A stretch of 64,000 nt of DNA from Diadema setosum (Eukaryota > Echinodermata > Echinoidea > Diadematoida > Diadematidae). The DNA lies in contig CM067065.1 in NCBI GenBank assembly GCA_033980235.1, forward strand, positions 23,573,337-23,637,336, read 5' to 3'. Each line of letters begins with the position of its first letter. Position 1 is the stretch's first letter. Position numbers and translations under genes: made by a program. Shown here one piece after another: positions 23,912 through 36,600 of the stretch. The notes under the pieces were generated by a model. The model worked only from the letters and a program-made list of their open reading frames with translations. It ran no database searches and was not told where the DNA came from.

Positions 23912-26900
23912 TTATTTCTTTTTTCTTTTTTCTTTTTTTTTTTTGCAATTGAAGTAGTACTCAACGAGGTATCAAAAATACCGAAACCAGTTATAGCTGT
24001 ACAGGGCCCCACAGAGTATTCTTAAAGTGTCCCCACATGTGAGTTTATTTGGCTATTAAGCTCACGTTCCACCATCATGATCTGCACCCCGATCTATTCA
24101 ATCTGTCAGATCGGGAGAGAGCGGCAAAAGTGTACGGGGACCGGGAGCATCGTAGCAGCAGCGTTTGGGTGACGGGGTTGGATCAGGCAATTTTACAGAT
24201 CGGGAAGAAATTTTGAACTTGTTAAAAATTTCTTCCCCATCTCCCCATCAAGATTGACCTATTTTGAATCGTAGTTCAAACGGGGAGAGCGCAGTGACAG
24301 TGTAAATACCGCGGGATGAGCCGTAACAATTCCAGGTTTTTCTGAGAGTTTGTAACAGCGACACAAGGACGGGAAGTAAACTAGACACCGACGTGGTCCC
24401 GCTGCTACGCCGCTTTCTTGATCAAACAAGGCAAGCGCCAAATTGTGTCTCGCCAATTCGCGTACAAGGAATTAATGTTTTTTATAACTCCCAGAAGTTA
24501 ATTGACCTGCTTATGACCTTTGACCTTGTGGTGACCTTCAACACCCCAAGGGACATTTACCATCCAAGTTTGGTCACAAACGGACAAAGGGATCAAAAGT
24601 TATGAGCCACAATCAAAATGCGCCCTAAAAAGATAACATTGGGCCCTAAAAGTTTGTTGACCCCTGTCTGTGACCTTTGACCTTGTGACGACCTTCACAT
24701 CCCCAAGGGACATCTTCCATCCAAGTTTGGTCACAAACGGACAAAGGGATCAAAAGTTATGAGCCATACACGAAATGTGCCCTAAAAACTTAACATTGGG
24801 CCCTAAAAGTTCGTTGACCCGTCTGTGACCTTTGACCTTGTGGTTACCTTCAACTTCCCAAGAAACATCTACCATCACCCAAGTTTGATTGCCATTGTAG
24901 CAACATGTGCTGAGTTACGTGTGATAAGAGAGTCTTGCAAGTAAACTTTAACGTATGACCTCAAATGACCTTTGACCTTATCATGTGACCTCTTACGGCA
25001 CCATAACATGAAGGTACCCCCAGTGCATCCATCACCCAAGCTTTATTGTCATTGTAGCAACATGTGTCGAGTTACGTGTGATAAGAGAGTCTTGCAAGTA
25101 AACTTTAACGTATGACCTCAAATGACCTTTGACCTTATCCTGTGACCTCCAACGGCACCATAACATGAAGGTACCCCCAGTGCATCTATGACCCAAGTTA
25201 GGTTGTAATCCAAACAACTTATGTGAAGTTTTTTTTTTTTGTCAAAAGAGAGTCTTGCAGGTAAACTTTAACATAGACAAGAGAGTCTTGCACATACTCT
25301 GTAATTTATGACCTCAAATGACCTTTGACATCATCACATGACCTCCGACAACACCATAACACGAAGATACCCCTAGTGCTTCTATCACCCAAGTTTGGCT
25401 GCCATTGATGTAACAGTTGCCAAGTTATGCATCATAAGAGAGTCTTGCAGGTAAACTTTAACATTTGTGACGGACGACGGACGGACGACGGACGGACGAC
25501 ATTTGGATCCCTTAGTCTCGCCTTCACATCCGGTGGGCGAGACAAAAACGACCTTCCCGCTTTAACGACGCTCTCACTAAGTTCTCTACTCTCGTATAAA
25601 ATCAAGGCCTGTTCCTACGACGCTCTTAGTACGCTTCATTCCCGCTTTGATTGCGCTGTTGGCCGCTTTAGTTACGCTGTTCCTACGCTTTCACAGACTC
25701 AATTACGCACGTCTTCCGCTCTCGCCGCTCTAAAATCGAATGTAGCTGGTACGCTGGAAAAAAAAATGTTTGCCAGAAGAAGATCAAAAATATCGAGAAG
25801 CATAATTGATGATGAAGAGGAGGACGTTGTTGTCGCGAAAATGAAGACGAAGGAGCGCATATTTAAGAAAAAGAAGAAGAAGAAGAAGAGATGAATACAA
25901 AGAAGAGAAGAAAGCAGCAAAGCAGCCACCCTCAAGGCGAAGAAAGAGGGACTGCACGTGAAAGATAGTAACATGAGGAAGAAGAGGAGGGCATGGAAGA
26001 ATTTTGAAGAATATGAAATCCTCTACAACAGGAAGAAGAGGGACTATAAAAGCAAGGACATCAAGAAAAAGCCTTTTTGAAAGGATCACTACGTCTTTGA
26101 TTAATAATGAATTGTAGCAGAAGAACCGTGAGTTGATGAGCCTCTCCGATGTCTGCAGTGTAATCTTTTTATTTCTGCATGCTAACAAGTTGACTGATTG
26201 AGTCGGCAGCCGAATCGAGGTATATCGGGGCACATCGAGTACTTTTTAGCTTTCTATTCTATTCTAAATCTAAATAATCATTAACTGAGCCATCACTTAA
26301 TATGGCCGATACCCCCATCCAATTGTAATCCTGATGATGTTTCGATAGCTCCTTCAGCAAAACTGGTGATTTAATACTTTTTGTAAAGGTAAACATTCCT
26401 AATAAAAATTATAATACATCATTTTAAATTGTAGATACGAGATTCACAAACTTTGTCTGAAATAGTTGCTTAATAAGACGACCTATGATCTAGAATTTTA
26501 CAAATGAAAGCTTGTAAGCACATGAAGAAATGTGAACTTCAAAATGATCATTGTAGAAGTGACAGGTCCGAATTTGACTAGGTTGTTTGTTATATCATCT
26601 CAATAACCTTGAAGGTAAATAAAGAAGTGGAATTCTTATGCCTTGGAAAGAACATAGGAAAGAAATATCGCGAGCATAAAACTAATTCAATCTACAAAAT
26701 TCATCATCAAAAAAAAATTATCATGACTCAATTTTAAAAATCATAGGGGATACTTCTTGGCTACTGTTTGGGACCCCGTACAAGATGAAATAACTGGCTT
26801 TGGTGTTTTGAGTATCTCCGTTGTGTTCTACTTCAATAAACCAGTTCGGGGTTCCAGTTTGAGCATGAGCAGAAAAAGTACCGAGAGACAGGTTGGTTTT

Positions 26901-27583
26901 TAATTTCACTGACATAAGCATCTGTAATGCTATAATTATTCATGGATCCTTATAAATGGTGCCTGCCAGTACATCCACCTGACAGCAAGCCTGGTATTTG
27001 GCATAGTTAAAAGAAAAAAGGTTTGTTAATGTATTCAAAACAGCACAATGAAATAGATGCTTCAAAAGTGTTGATTGACAAACCATTCTGGTCACTTCAT
27101 CTACACAGGTTCATTCTTTGTTAGAATACGAGTTCCATAAATTCCTATGTTGTACAAGCTGATGCATTATGTCGCTTTGAATTGAATGAAGTGCCTAACC
27201 AACTGAAAAAAAAAAATGAAATGTCATTTGTAACTATGTGCACATGAGTTATCTCCGAACTAGCTTATTGCAAATGAAATTGGCCATGACTCTTTTCATA
27301 ACTCATATAGGGCAATTCTGGGCTACTGTCTGTGGCCAAATGTTGGAAGAAAAACTAGCTTTCATGTTCTGCATATCTCAGTTGTGTGCCACTTTCATCT
27401 CAAAAGAAAATAGCCATGACATTTTGCTTAAAAACCATTTAAGGCACTTCTGGGCTACTGTCTCGAGACCAGGACAAGATAAAATAACTGACTTTGGTGT
27501 TTCGTATATCTCAGCTGTTGTGTACTACTTTCATTGCAAAAGAAATTAGCCATGATGATGATGATGATTCTTCTTCTTCTTCC

Positions 27584-27640
<57 letters not shown>

Positions 27641-30600
27641 CATTAGCATTGTTATTACTACTACTATTATTATCATTATTATAGGTAAATAAAACCAGAA
27701 GGAGGGGGAACACTTAAGTGGTACTATATGTAGGATTACATAACTGGCTTTGGTGTTCCGGGTATCCCTGTTGAGTGCTATTTCCATTGAAATAAAATTA
27801 ACCATTACTCTTAAAGATGGATACTAGTACACCATAATAGTTGAGCATCTTTGGGCAACTGGCTTTGGCTCCGTAGAACCTAAAAATACTGGCTTCAGTG
27901 TGTAGGGTATCACTCTTGTCTTCAACTTCCATTGCAAAAGAAACTAGCCATGATTCTCTTTACAAATCATATGGGGGTACTTCTTGTCTACTGGCAGGGG
28001 CCCCGTATTCAGCATGTACAGGATAAAATGGCTGACTTTGGTGTTGTGGGCATTTCTGTTGTGAACTTCATCTATTGAAAAGGAATTAGTAATGACTCCT
28101 TCCAGTTAATTGAAAATAAAAATCATGTGGCATGGTGGGCGCTTAAGCCTGGGGCTTCTGTGTAAAGGGCCTTGTACAGGATGAAATAGCTGGCATTGAT
28201 GTTTGGTGTATCTCAGCTGTACTAATTCAATTGCAAAAAAAAAAAAATAGTAATGACCCTTTTCAGCTTAACAAAATTATATGAGATGGCATTTCTGGGC
28301 TACTGTGATTTCCGTAAAAAGGACAAAATAACTGGCATTTTTGCTTTTGGCATCTTTGCGAGTACTCCTTCCTTTGCAGGCAAAGAAAGTAGCCATGACC
28401 CTTTTCAGCTGAAAAAAAAAAACAGCTTATGGGTGGGGCTCCGTGCAGCATAATAAAACTCGCTTTGGAGCTGTGGTTATCACTTTTGTGTACTACGTCC
28501 ATTGCAACAGAAACTAGCCGTGACCCTTTTCATCTGAATAAAATCGATGTGTGTGTATGTAGGGGGTGGGGCACATTGGGGCTAGTGTCTGGGGCCCCGT
28601 ACAGGATAAAATAGCTGGCATTGGTGTTTTGGATATCTCTGATGGGTAGACCTACTACTTCCATTGCAAAAGAAATCAGCCGTGACCCTTTCAGCTGAAT
28701 AAAATCAATGTGTGTGTGTATGTAGGGGGTGGGGCACTTTGGGCTACTCTCTGGGGCCCCGTACAAGATAAAATAGCTGGCATTGGTATTTTAGATATCT
28801 CTGATGGGTAGACCTACTACTTCCATTGCAAAAGAAATCAGCCGTGACCCTTTTCAGCTGAATAAAACCAATGTGTGTGTGTGTATGTAGGGGGTGGGAC
28901 ACTTTGGGGCTACTGTCTGGGGCGCCGTACACGATGAAATAGCTGGCATTGGTGTTTTGGATATCTCTGATGGGCACTACTTCCATTGCAAAAGAATTAA
29001 CCTTGACCCTTTTCAGCTGAATAACACCATATGGGTGGGGCCCTTTGGGGCTACTCTCTGGACCCCGTACACGATAAAATAGCTGGCATTGATGTTTTCA
29101 TGATAAGTACACCCAAAGGAACAATATCCACCAACTTTTGTCCGTGACCCCCTTCGGCTGAATAAATGCATTTTGGGGCCCCTATTTGTGGCCCCTAGGC
29201 TTACGGTACAGTATGTTTCTTGCCAGCAATTCATTTTATTGACCCTTGGCCTCATTCTAATATGATGAGTCCATCAAAAAGTGTGACCCTTTTCAGCTGA
29301 ATAAATCATCTGGGCCCCCGGTCTATACTGGGGAAATGCCCTGTGCTCTTTCCAACATGATATTCTCCTGTAAAAGCGCTGAACTTATTCCTGCACTGTT
29401 TTCCTGATTATTTCTTTTGATACTATCAATCATTGTTCGATCCTATCAGCAATCGTTACACATTAGCAACGTGAACTTCGGAAGGACAGCGTCACTTGAT
29501 TTGGCGGAAGGCATGTGTTTGAGCCGTGTACTATGCAAAGTACATATACTTATCACACAGTTACACGTCGACTTCTACAAGATCGTCGGTTCAAACTCTT
29601 CCAACTGCCAGGTAAGATCTTATTCCTTTATTCATTCATTTATTGTATAAAATTACCTTTGTAACCTGTACGTAAAGATCGAAGAACAGTTAAAAAAAAG
29701 GAAGAAAATCTCACATTCAAAATGTCACAGTGGGCGCACCTTTAAAAACACACACTTTGTGATACTGATCTGAAAGGTCAAAGGTTTGCCGCAGAACTTG
29801 CCCTTCCCCCCCCCCCACCCCGTGTGACCTGTGTGCAAAGTTGAACCAATTTTTCTTAGGATGAAGAGCAACAGATTTTCGCATATTCAGTGCACTGAAC
29901 TTTAAATGATATGCCATGATACAGAAATAAATCATATTATTCTAGAGTATGTTTTATTCAAATTGGAAATTCAAAATGATGTGCGAGGGAACCAATAGAA
30001 AAGCAAAATGATTGTGAAGGTGGGTTCTCAGCAACAAACAAACAAACAAACAAACAAAAAACAGGCAGGACACACCTCACACGAAAATCGATACCTACTC
30101 CGCACCCAAATACATCTGAATGAGCATGCGAGCACTCGTACACACACACACAACACACACACAGATAAATGGAAGGGAGAAAGCAACATGAAGACCGCTA
30201 TATAGGGACAACATTGAAATAATATGGGTATGCCTACAACTGCAAGAGAAAGGAAAATATGAAAAGCAAGATATTTGAGACGAGACCATGTGGACCTGTT
30301 TAGCAACTATGTAGAAAAGTCTAAATCAAGATCACTAATTCCAAATCATCTTTTAATCCACGCTGTCATCACCAGGATATTATGAAAAAAAATTATTCTT
30401 AAGCTTACAAGTATGAAACCCGGATGTTCATCATCAATATTTAAAGTAGTCTGGTTTTGGGTATATGGCACATCAACTGTTGAGTTGTTCATCTATGCGT
30501 TTCTTTGTATGCATTAGATAAAAAAACAAAATAATCAGTGTTACCACGTAAATTGCAACCATAAATAAAGCATAATATTCTCCATTGCCTTACCAGTAAT

Positions 30601-33600
30601 CTATACAATGTTGATCGTGGATGAGCCTCCGCACGCAAGTTTCTGTAATCTTAATTTGGTAATAATACACTTGAAAAATATAACATTGTGATGGAGAAAA
30701 ACTTATTTTGTTTGTAAATAACCTCTGCACTTATTTAAACAAGTTTATTAAAATCGATTAGATCACTGTTCCAGTTTTAGTGATCAGCCATTAATATGCC
30801 ATAATATCACAGTAGAAAAGCACCTGGTTCATTATAGACTGCAATGAAAATTGAGGAGCTGCGGATGAAAAGGCATAAGCTGTGTGTGTCCGTAGATTGG
30901 ATGTTTTGCTGAAAAAAAGATAATCATTCAACTCGCAATTGATTAAATTGTTAAAAAAGGGGGCTAGTTTGTAAACAGGCCTTTTATTTTTGCCCTAACA
31001 CTCTCTCGTATAGTATTGCCAGTTGTTGTTGTCCATTGCCAATATTGCCAATCATGTGACAAAGAGACTTACCGGTATCTGCAGATACTCCCTCTCGCTA
31101 AATGTTTAACTCTTTAACCCATGTTACCCGTATAAATTCAGTGGTTTACCAACTTAAAACACTATTTTTCCAAATCAAGAGGAAGATAATTAAAAAAAAA
31201 ATGAGGAGACAAGCGCAAATAATTTAGAATTGAAAGATAGATAAGTTACGAAAATTTGTGGAATGAAAATTGCGGTCTCGAAAGTATATCGAAATCGACA
31301 GAAAAGTTCAAAGTTCAAATTGGAAGAGAGAGAGAGAGAGAGAGAGTAATTTTTAGATTTGGGCCTTCACCTAAACACTGTGACGGCCGATAATTAATTT
31401 CAATTTTGCAAAAAATGGAATTAATTTCCTGGAATATATGAAGGGTTTGTTTGCAAAAACCGATAAGTCCATATTTGCTAAATGGAGATACATGTTTTTG
31501 CAATCAAAGGTCAAGAAAAATAAAGAGAATAATAAGAAAAATTTTCCTTCTTTTGACCATAACTTCAAAAATGTACCTTTGTTTGTAGTGACCAATATAT
31601 CATTTAAAAGGTATTATTTTGTACTGTATCACAGAGACCGTACTTCAAAATCTTCAAAAATGGACTTATCGGTTTTTGCAAACAAACTCTTCATATGTCG
31701 CTTTGGTCACATCCTTTATCGACATGTAAATGTTAATGTGTTCACTGGTCACCAGATAGCACGTTAGCAAGATATATATTATTATTTATGTAAAGTCAAA
31801 TAAACATCACTAGGCCTATAAACATCAGTATTGTGTACCATTGTTCATTCATGCACTCTCACCTAATTCATGTAATTTAATTTGTGTATTCCTTATGACT
31901 TGACTTTTTTGTTGTCGGTATTTTTTTTTTTTTTTTGCTACAGATTCAAGACCTGAATTTGTCTTTTGATATCTTCGACGACAATTTTCAACATCACTCC
32001 TCGATGGGAATAGACTTGGCCAGATGGGTTTGTAATATGCCAAGACTTTCGACCCTCAGTCTAACATCCCCCTACTTTCCTGATAAATTCCTGTCAACAG
32101 CCGTCAACTTAGCCTCTTCCTGTCAGGTATGTCACCTTTGACTACGCATGTTTGGCTATTAGAAGCCAATGTGGATGTGTTTCTTAAAGAGACCATAGTG
32201 ATGCCCACTGCGCGATCTGCGCCTACGAATTAGCGCGAGTCGTATAGATGGTGACCTCCCTTTGATTTAAAAGCTTAATATCTTACCTTGCTATTTTTGG
32301 ACATTTTATTTATAGTTATATTTGAGAACCTGTCTAAGAGATTACACATTTTTGCGTAAATAAATTTCAAATATTCCACCAGCGTGTCTCAGATCGATAA
32401 CTATCTGAATTCTGAAAGGAAAATTTTCTCGTGTTGGAGGGTGACACCCAAGCCTACGCTCTCTCCTTCTTTCCATCTCAAGAGATAGTGCACAGTGAAG
32501 GCGCGCATCTCGGATTATGTTGTGATAAATACATTACGATGACCCCTTGTATGACCCACATTGTTCCTAAATATTCTTTCTTCTTACTAAATTGTGTAAC
32601 CAGATTGAAAACATATTGAAAACACACGGAAGCGCCTAACCACTCCCCTTTTCTGGTAACCTCCATAAACTTTAGTAAGGAACTACACATTCGGTAAACA
32701 TGGTAAAGGTGCACACGTATCAAGTGGGTGCAACCATGCGCATATACCCATTCACATTCTTCCCGAATAATTGGTATTATTACTTTTAATCGAAAGTTGA
32801 GCAAATTTCGCAATAACTGTGAACAAGATCACTGAATTTCGATTCTAAGAATGCAGAAGTTCCCTCATACAATCGAATTCCCCGTCTACACTCTCTCCGT
32901 GCTCCTTCACATGCATGACGTCATTTCTACTCGTTACATGAGGTCGACGCCAGTGGCGCAAATTAGCAGCTGACTCGGATGAATCGAACAAGTTTGACGA
33001 GAGTCAACTCGGGATCTTTCTGTAAGCGATATTTGCAGTGTCCTCTATGCGATCTCTTTGCGATCTGGCCCCTGGCAAGTTCCGCGCATTTGGTATGGTC
33101 GAGGAATATAGCGAGGAATTTGTTACTTGTGGTTCTCTGTATCGTCGTCTGCCGTTGTTGCTTTTTGAGGATTACAGCGATGATATTATGGTATTGGTTG
33201 AGGTGAGGATTTAATTTTTGTGAAATACTTGATACAATTCCTTGTAAATGCTACAAAGTACACAATTCTACCAGTAATTCTAAGTTTATTTAATATATGT
33301 TGTTCTAAGTTTATCTGACCAAAAATCGGTTATGAAATGGCCTAGATATTAGAGATGGCCGAGTAAAGTGAACATCTCTGTCACTGCTTCGTGCGGCCAT
33401 GTTTCCAAGCAAGATTGCATCGATTTTTTTGTCCCTCTCGATGCAATGTTTTTAATTGAAACCTCGTGAATAGTTCTACTCATTTCTTCTGTGATAGTTC
33501 CCCATATTAACAGCCTACATTCATTTTCCCCAGTTTTTCCCATTTGTGTAGCTTATATGTCTTTGTCAGTAGGCTAGTGATTCCCTGTGTTTTCTGTAGT

Positions 33601-36600
33601 TGTGCAAGAAGGGAGTCTGTTAGTTTGAGCATGTGACAGGAAAACGCTCCCATTAAAGTCTGCCTGAAACTTTACATTGCGTCTGCGTCACGTAAACGGA
33701 GAGACCGCGATCTTAGCTTTAGATGACCCTGTTTAAGGGTCGCCATGGGCTTTTGGAACAAATTGTCTCATAATTTTCACCTAAGTTTAACGTTCGAAAA
33801 GGAAAATAAAAATGATATTACAACAAAGTTTAAGAACCACAGATGAAAGTAGTTCCTACTGTAGATGAAAATAATACGATTTAAGCCTAGTCACTCATTT
33901 GTCTTGGTTTCGTGGTGCATTACCTGTTGTTCCTGCGTCACTTTTACCAACTAGCCTTGTGTACTACACCTCACAGCACTTGATGCGTCTTTAGCACTAA
34001 AATAGCATCTTGTAGCAAGAGAGAGAAAGTAAATATAGGTTTCATGTCATCATGATACGAGCACTCATTGACCATGCTCCTTTCTGTATTAATGAGTGTA
34101 GATGTTTCAAGGCATGATCTCTGCTTTAACATTCAAATTGATATTGGTACTGCATGATGAGCAAATATGAATTCTTTCCATTATTTTTTATTTCTAGTGC
34201 GTGCGATGTGTTGGTTATTTTTTTTTTTTTGGTGATCCTGCATCACAAAACCAACAAAAAGTCGCCAGACATGGATTTTTTTTTTTTTTTTTTAGAAAAG
34301 GGCAGATCCTTAAAGAGCAGACTCCTAGCTTTAAAATGATGTATAACTCAATTCAAATGGACTTCCCTAAACCATCTTAATATTGGAAATAAAGCACACA
34401 CTCTGTAAAAGTGTGAACTGAGAAAAAGAGGCTCTGAAGTACAGAGTCCATTGAAGCGCTTAATCTTTGCCAAGTCGTGCTAGCTGTGCAATGAAAAGGA
34501 CAACACACAGGATGTAAACCACCCAAGCAACAACAATGAAGGGATTTTAGATGAAGCTGAAATTGAGCATGTTCTATAGACACATTCTGTCCATGATTCC
34601 TGCCAATTTTCAAAGCAGTAGAATTATCCTTTCAAAGGTTATCAGACTTGAAAGTGAGAAATGTGCAGAGTATTTCAAGAAATGGAAAGAGAACTCAGGA
34701 CATGCAGGATCATTCTTTTCAACCCCCCCCCAAAAAAAGAAGAAAGGTGTAGGTTGTAGAAAAACTGCTGAAACACACTTTTTCGTTCATGTGATGATCG
34801 AAAATAATGTAGAAAAGGGATAGCGCTTTCAGGAAATTTGAAAAACTCAAGATTGACTCAGTTGACCTATTTTGCCTTTTTTCTGTGTCATAAAATAATG
34901 GGTTGCGACTTTTCGTTTTGTCATGCACGTTCTGATAATTATTCCAATATTTATTTTTTTTTTTCTACAGATACAAGATCTGACGTTGGCCATTCGAGAA
35001 TTTAGTCGTAACGTACAATCTCAGTCGGCTGTAGAAAAAAAAATGGCCCAATGGGTGTGTACTTTGCCATGTCTTTCGAGTTTCAAGTTGGAATGCTACA
35101 ACTCCTCCGATAATTTCTTCTCCAAAGCCGCCGACCTGGCCCAATCCTGCCAGGTAGGAGCCTATGTTATATACTGTGCATGATAGACACTCGACTCTAA
35201 AAAAAAAAAACCAAAAAAAAAAAAAAAAAAACAACCTAGAGATTGTAATTTGTCATCACTGACAAATTAAGGTGATCCGATTTTTTTTTTAAATCAATGA
35301 TTCAAGTCCTGATCGCAATAGGCATGACCATGCAGGTTTCATCTGTGTTCAGAGACATTGGCCGTGTGATGTTTGGATTCTCATTTAGAAAAGGGAGTCA
35401 TATCTGCCATCTTTGGTACCAAATCTGTATACACTTTAACGAAGATACAGCAACAAGTACATATGACCTTTGACCCCACTTTGCACAACCTAGATGGCAT
35501 CTGAGCAAAAAGTGGTTATTTTGTGAAATGATTCTTGTAACATGGTCTTTGCGTGTGCAAAATATGGGAAAGATAGGACATGTATTTACCAAGATACAAG
35601 ATGAAACATTTATGACCTTTGACCCTAATTTACATACCCAAGATGGTGTCCGAACAAGTAGTTATTATTTAATGAAATAATGTACGTGACATGAACTAAA
35701 CATGTGCAAAATATGGGGGTGATAGGGGCTGTTTTTCTTGAGTTATTGCAAAGAAAGTTGCAGAAACATAGAAATATCTCAGTACATCGAAGATAAGCTT
35801 TAATTTGAACCAAGTATTTTAACATGATCCCGACATCATATGAAAAAACAAAGGGCACGTAACGATAGCGCCAAGTCTCAGTTAGAACATATTAAAATCT
35901 GAGAAAAATTCACCGAAGGGTAAGTGAGCTACTGCTCGATAAAGACAATCATGTCAATTTTCACATCTAGAAAAATTCCCTCCTATAGAGATAACACGTC
36001 ATAACGAAGAAACAGAAAGAAGTACATATGACCTTTTGACCCCACTTTGCACAGACAAGATGGCATCTGAGCAAAGAGTGGTTATTTTGTGAAATGATTC
36101 TTGTGACATGATCTTTGCGTGTGCAAAATATGGGAGAGATAGGACATGTATTCACTTAGATTCAGGATGAACCATTTATGACCATTGACCCTAATTTACA
36201 TACCGAAGATTGTGTCCGATCAAGTAATTGTTATTTTATAAAATAATGTACGTGACATGAACTAAATATGTGCAAAATATGGGGGTGATTGGATATGTTT
36301 TTCTTAAACTATTGCAAAGAAAGTTGCAGAAAGAAAGATATATTTAAATACATCGAAGATAAGCTTTAATTTCAGCAAAGTTTTTTGACGTAATGCAGAC
36401 ATCGTTTGAAATGACAAAGGGTACAGTAACGATAGCACAAAGTCTCAGCTACAACATACTTAAGTCTGGGAGAAATTCACCGAAGCATAAGTGAGCTAGT
36501 GCTCGATAAAGATAGTCATGTCAATTTTCATTTCCAGAAAAACTGCACTCCCATAGAGATAACACGTAAACTGGTCAAAATTGACAAGATTACTTTCAAT

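Larger units (their letters stand above)
24061..26730. other. Centre of the foldback element, right part, with nested repeats
   Basis: Starts with GCTCACGTTCCACC and GATCGGGGAG-type words. A tandem-repeat block at 24445-25546 interrupts a GC-richer sequence that resumes at 25550 with repeated CGCTTT/TACGCT words. A frame at 25766-25894 reads as a basic and acidic stretch (ARRRSKISRSIIDDEEED then lysines). It could be a remnant of a transposon protein, but no catalytic motif follows. Confidence 0.35.
19986..29324. mobile_element. 9.3 kb foldback-type element with long inverted arms
   Basis: The ends are inverted: AGACCGGGGGCCCAG begins at 19986 and CTGGGCCCCCGGTCT ends at 29324. The 5 bp ATACT occurs directly outside both ends (19981-19985 and 29325-29329), as expected of a target duplication. 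Inside, both arms are tandem arrays of roughly 165 bp units in opposite orientation. The first roughly 240 bp of each arm, up to a GTTGGTGGATATTGTTCC block, match without repeats. The layout resembles the TU foldback elements described from sea urchins. No transposase is recognisable, and the centre (22440-26700) holds unrelated nested repeats. Length and nesting suggest an old, non-autonomous insertion. Confidence 0.75.
19125..29449 (+). other. Intron 6 (10.3 kb), mostly a foldback element
   Basis: Outside the element at 19986-29324 it contains a run of GTGAAC-type short repeats at about 19745-19985 and a short unique segment before the acceptor TCCTATCAG. Confidence 0.6.

Noticed and set aside
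24445..25546. CRISPR-like direct repeats
   Set aside because: The units are contiguous tandem repeats of about 155 bp without unique spacers, in a eukaryotic genome.
25427..25894. 155-codon frame ending in a lysine run, possible transposon nuclear-localisation segment
   Set aside because: The first half is tandem repeat DNA and no catalytic motif follows. It is described only as part of the foldback centre.
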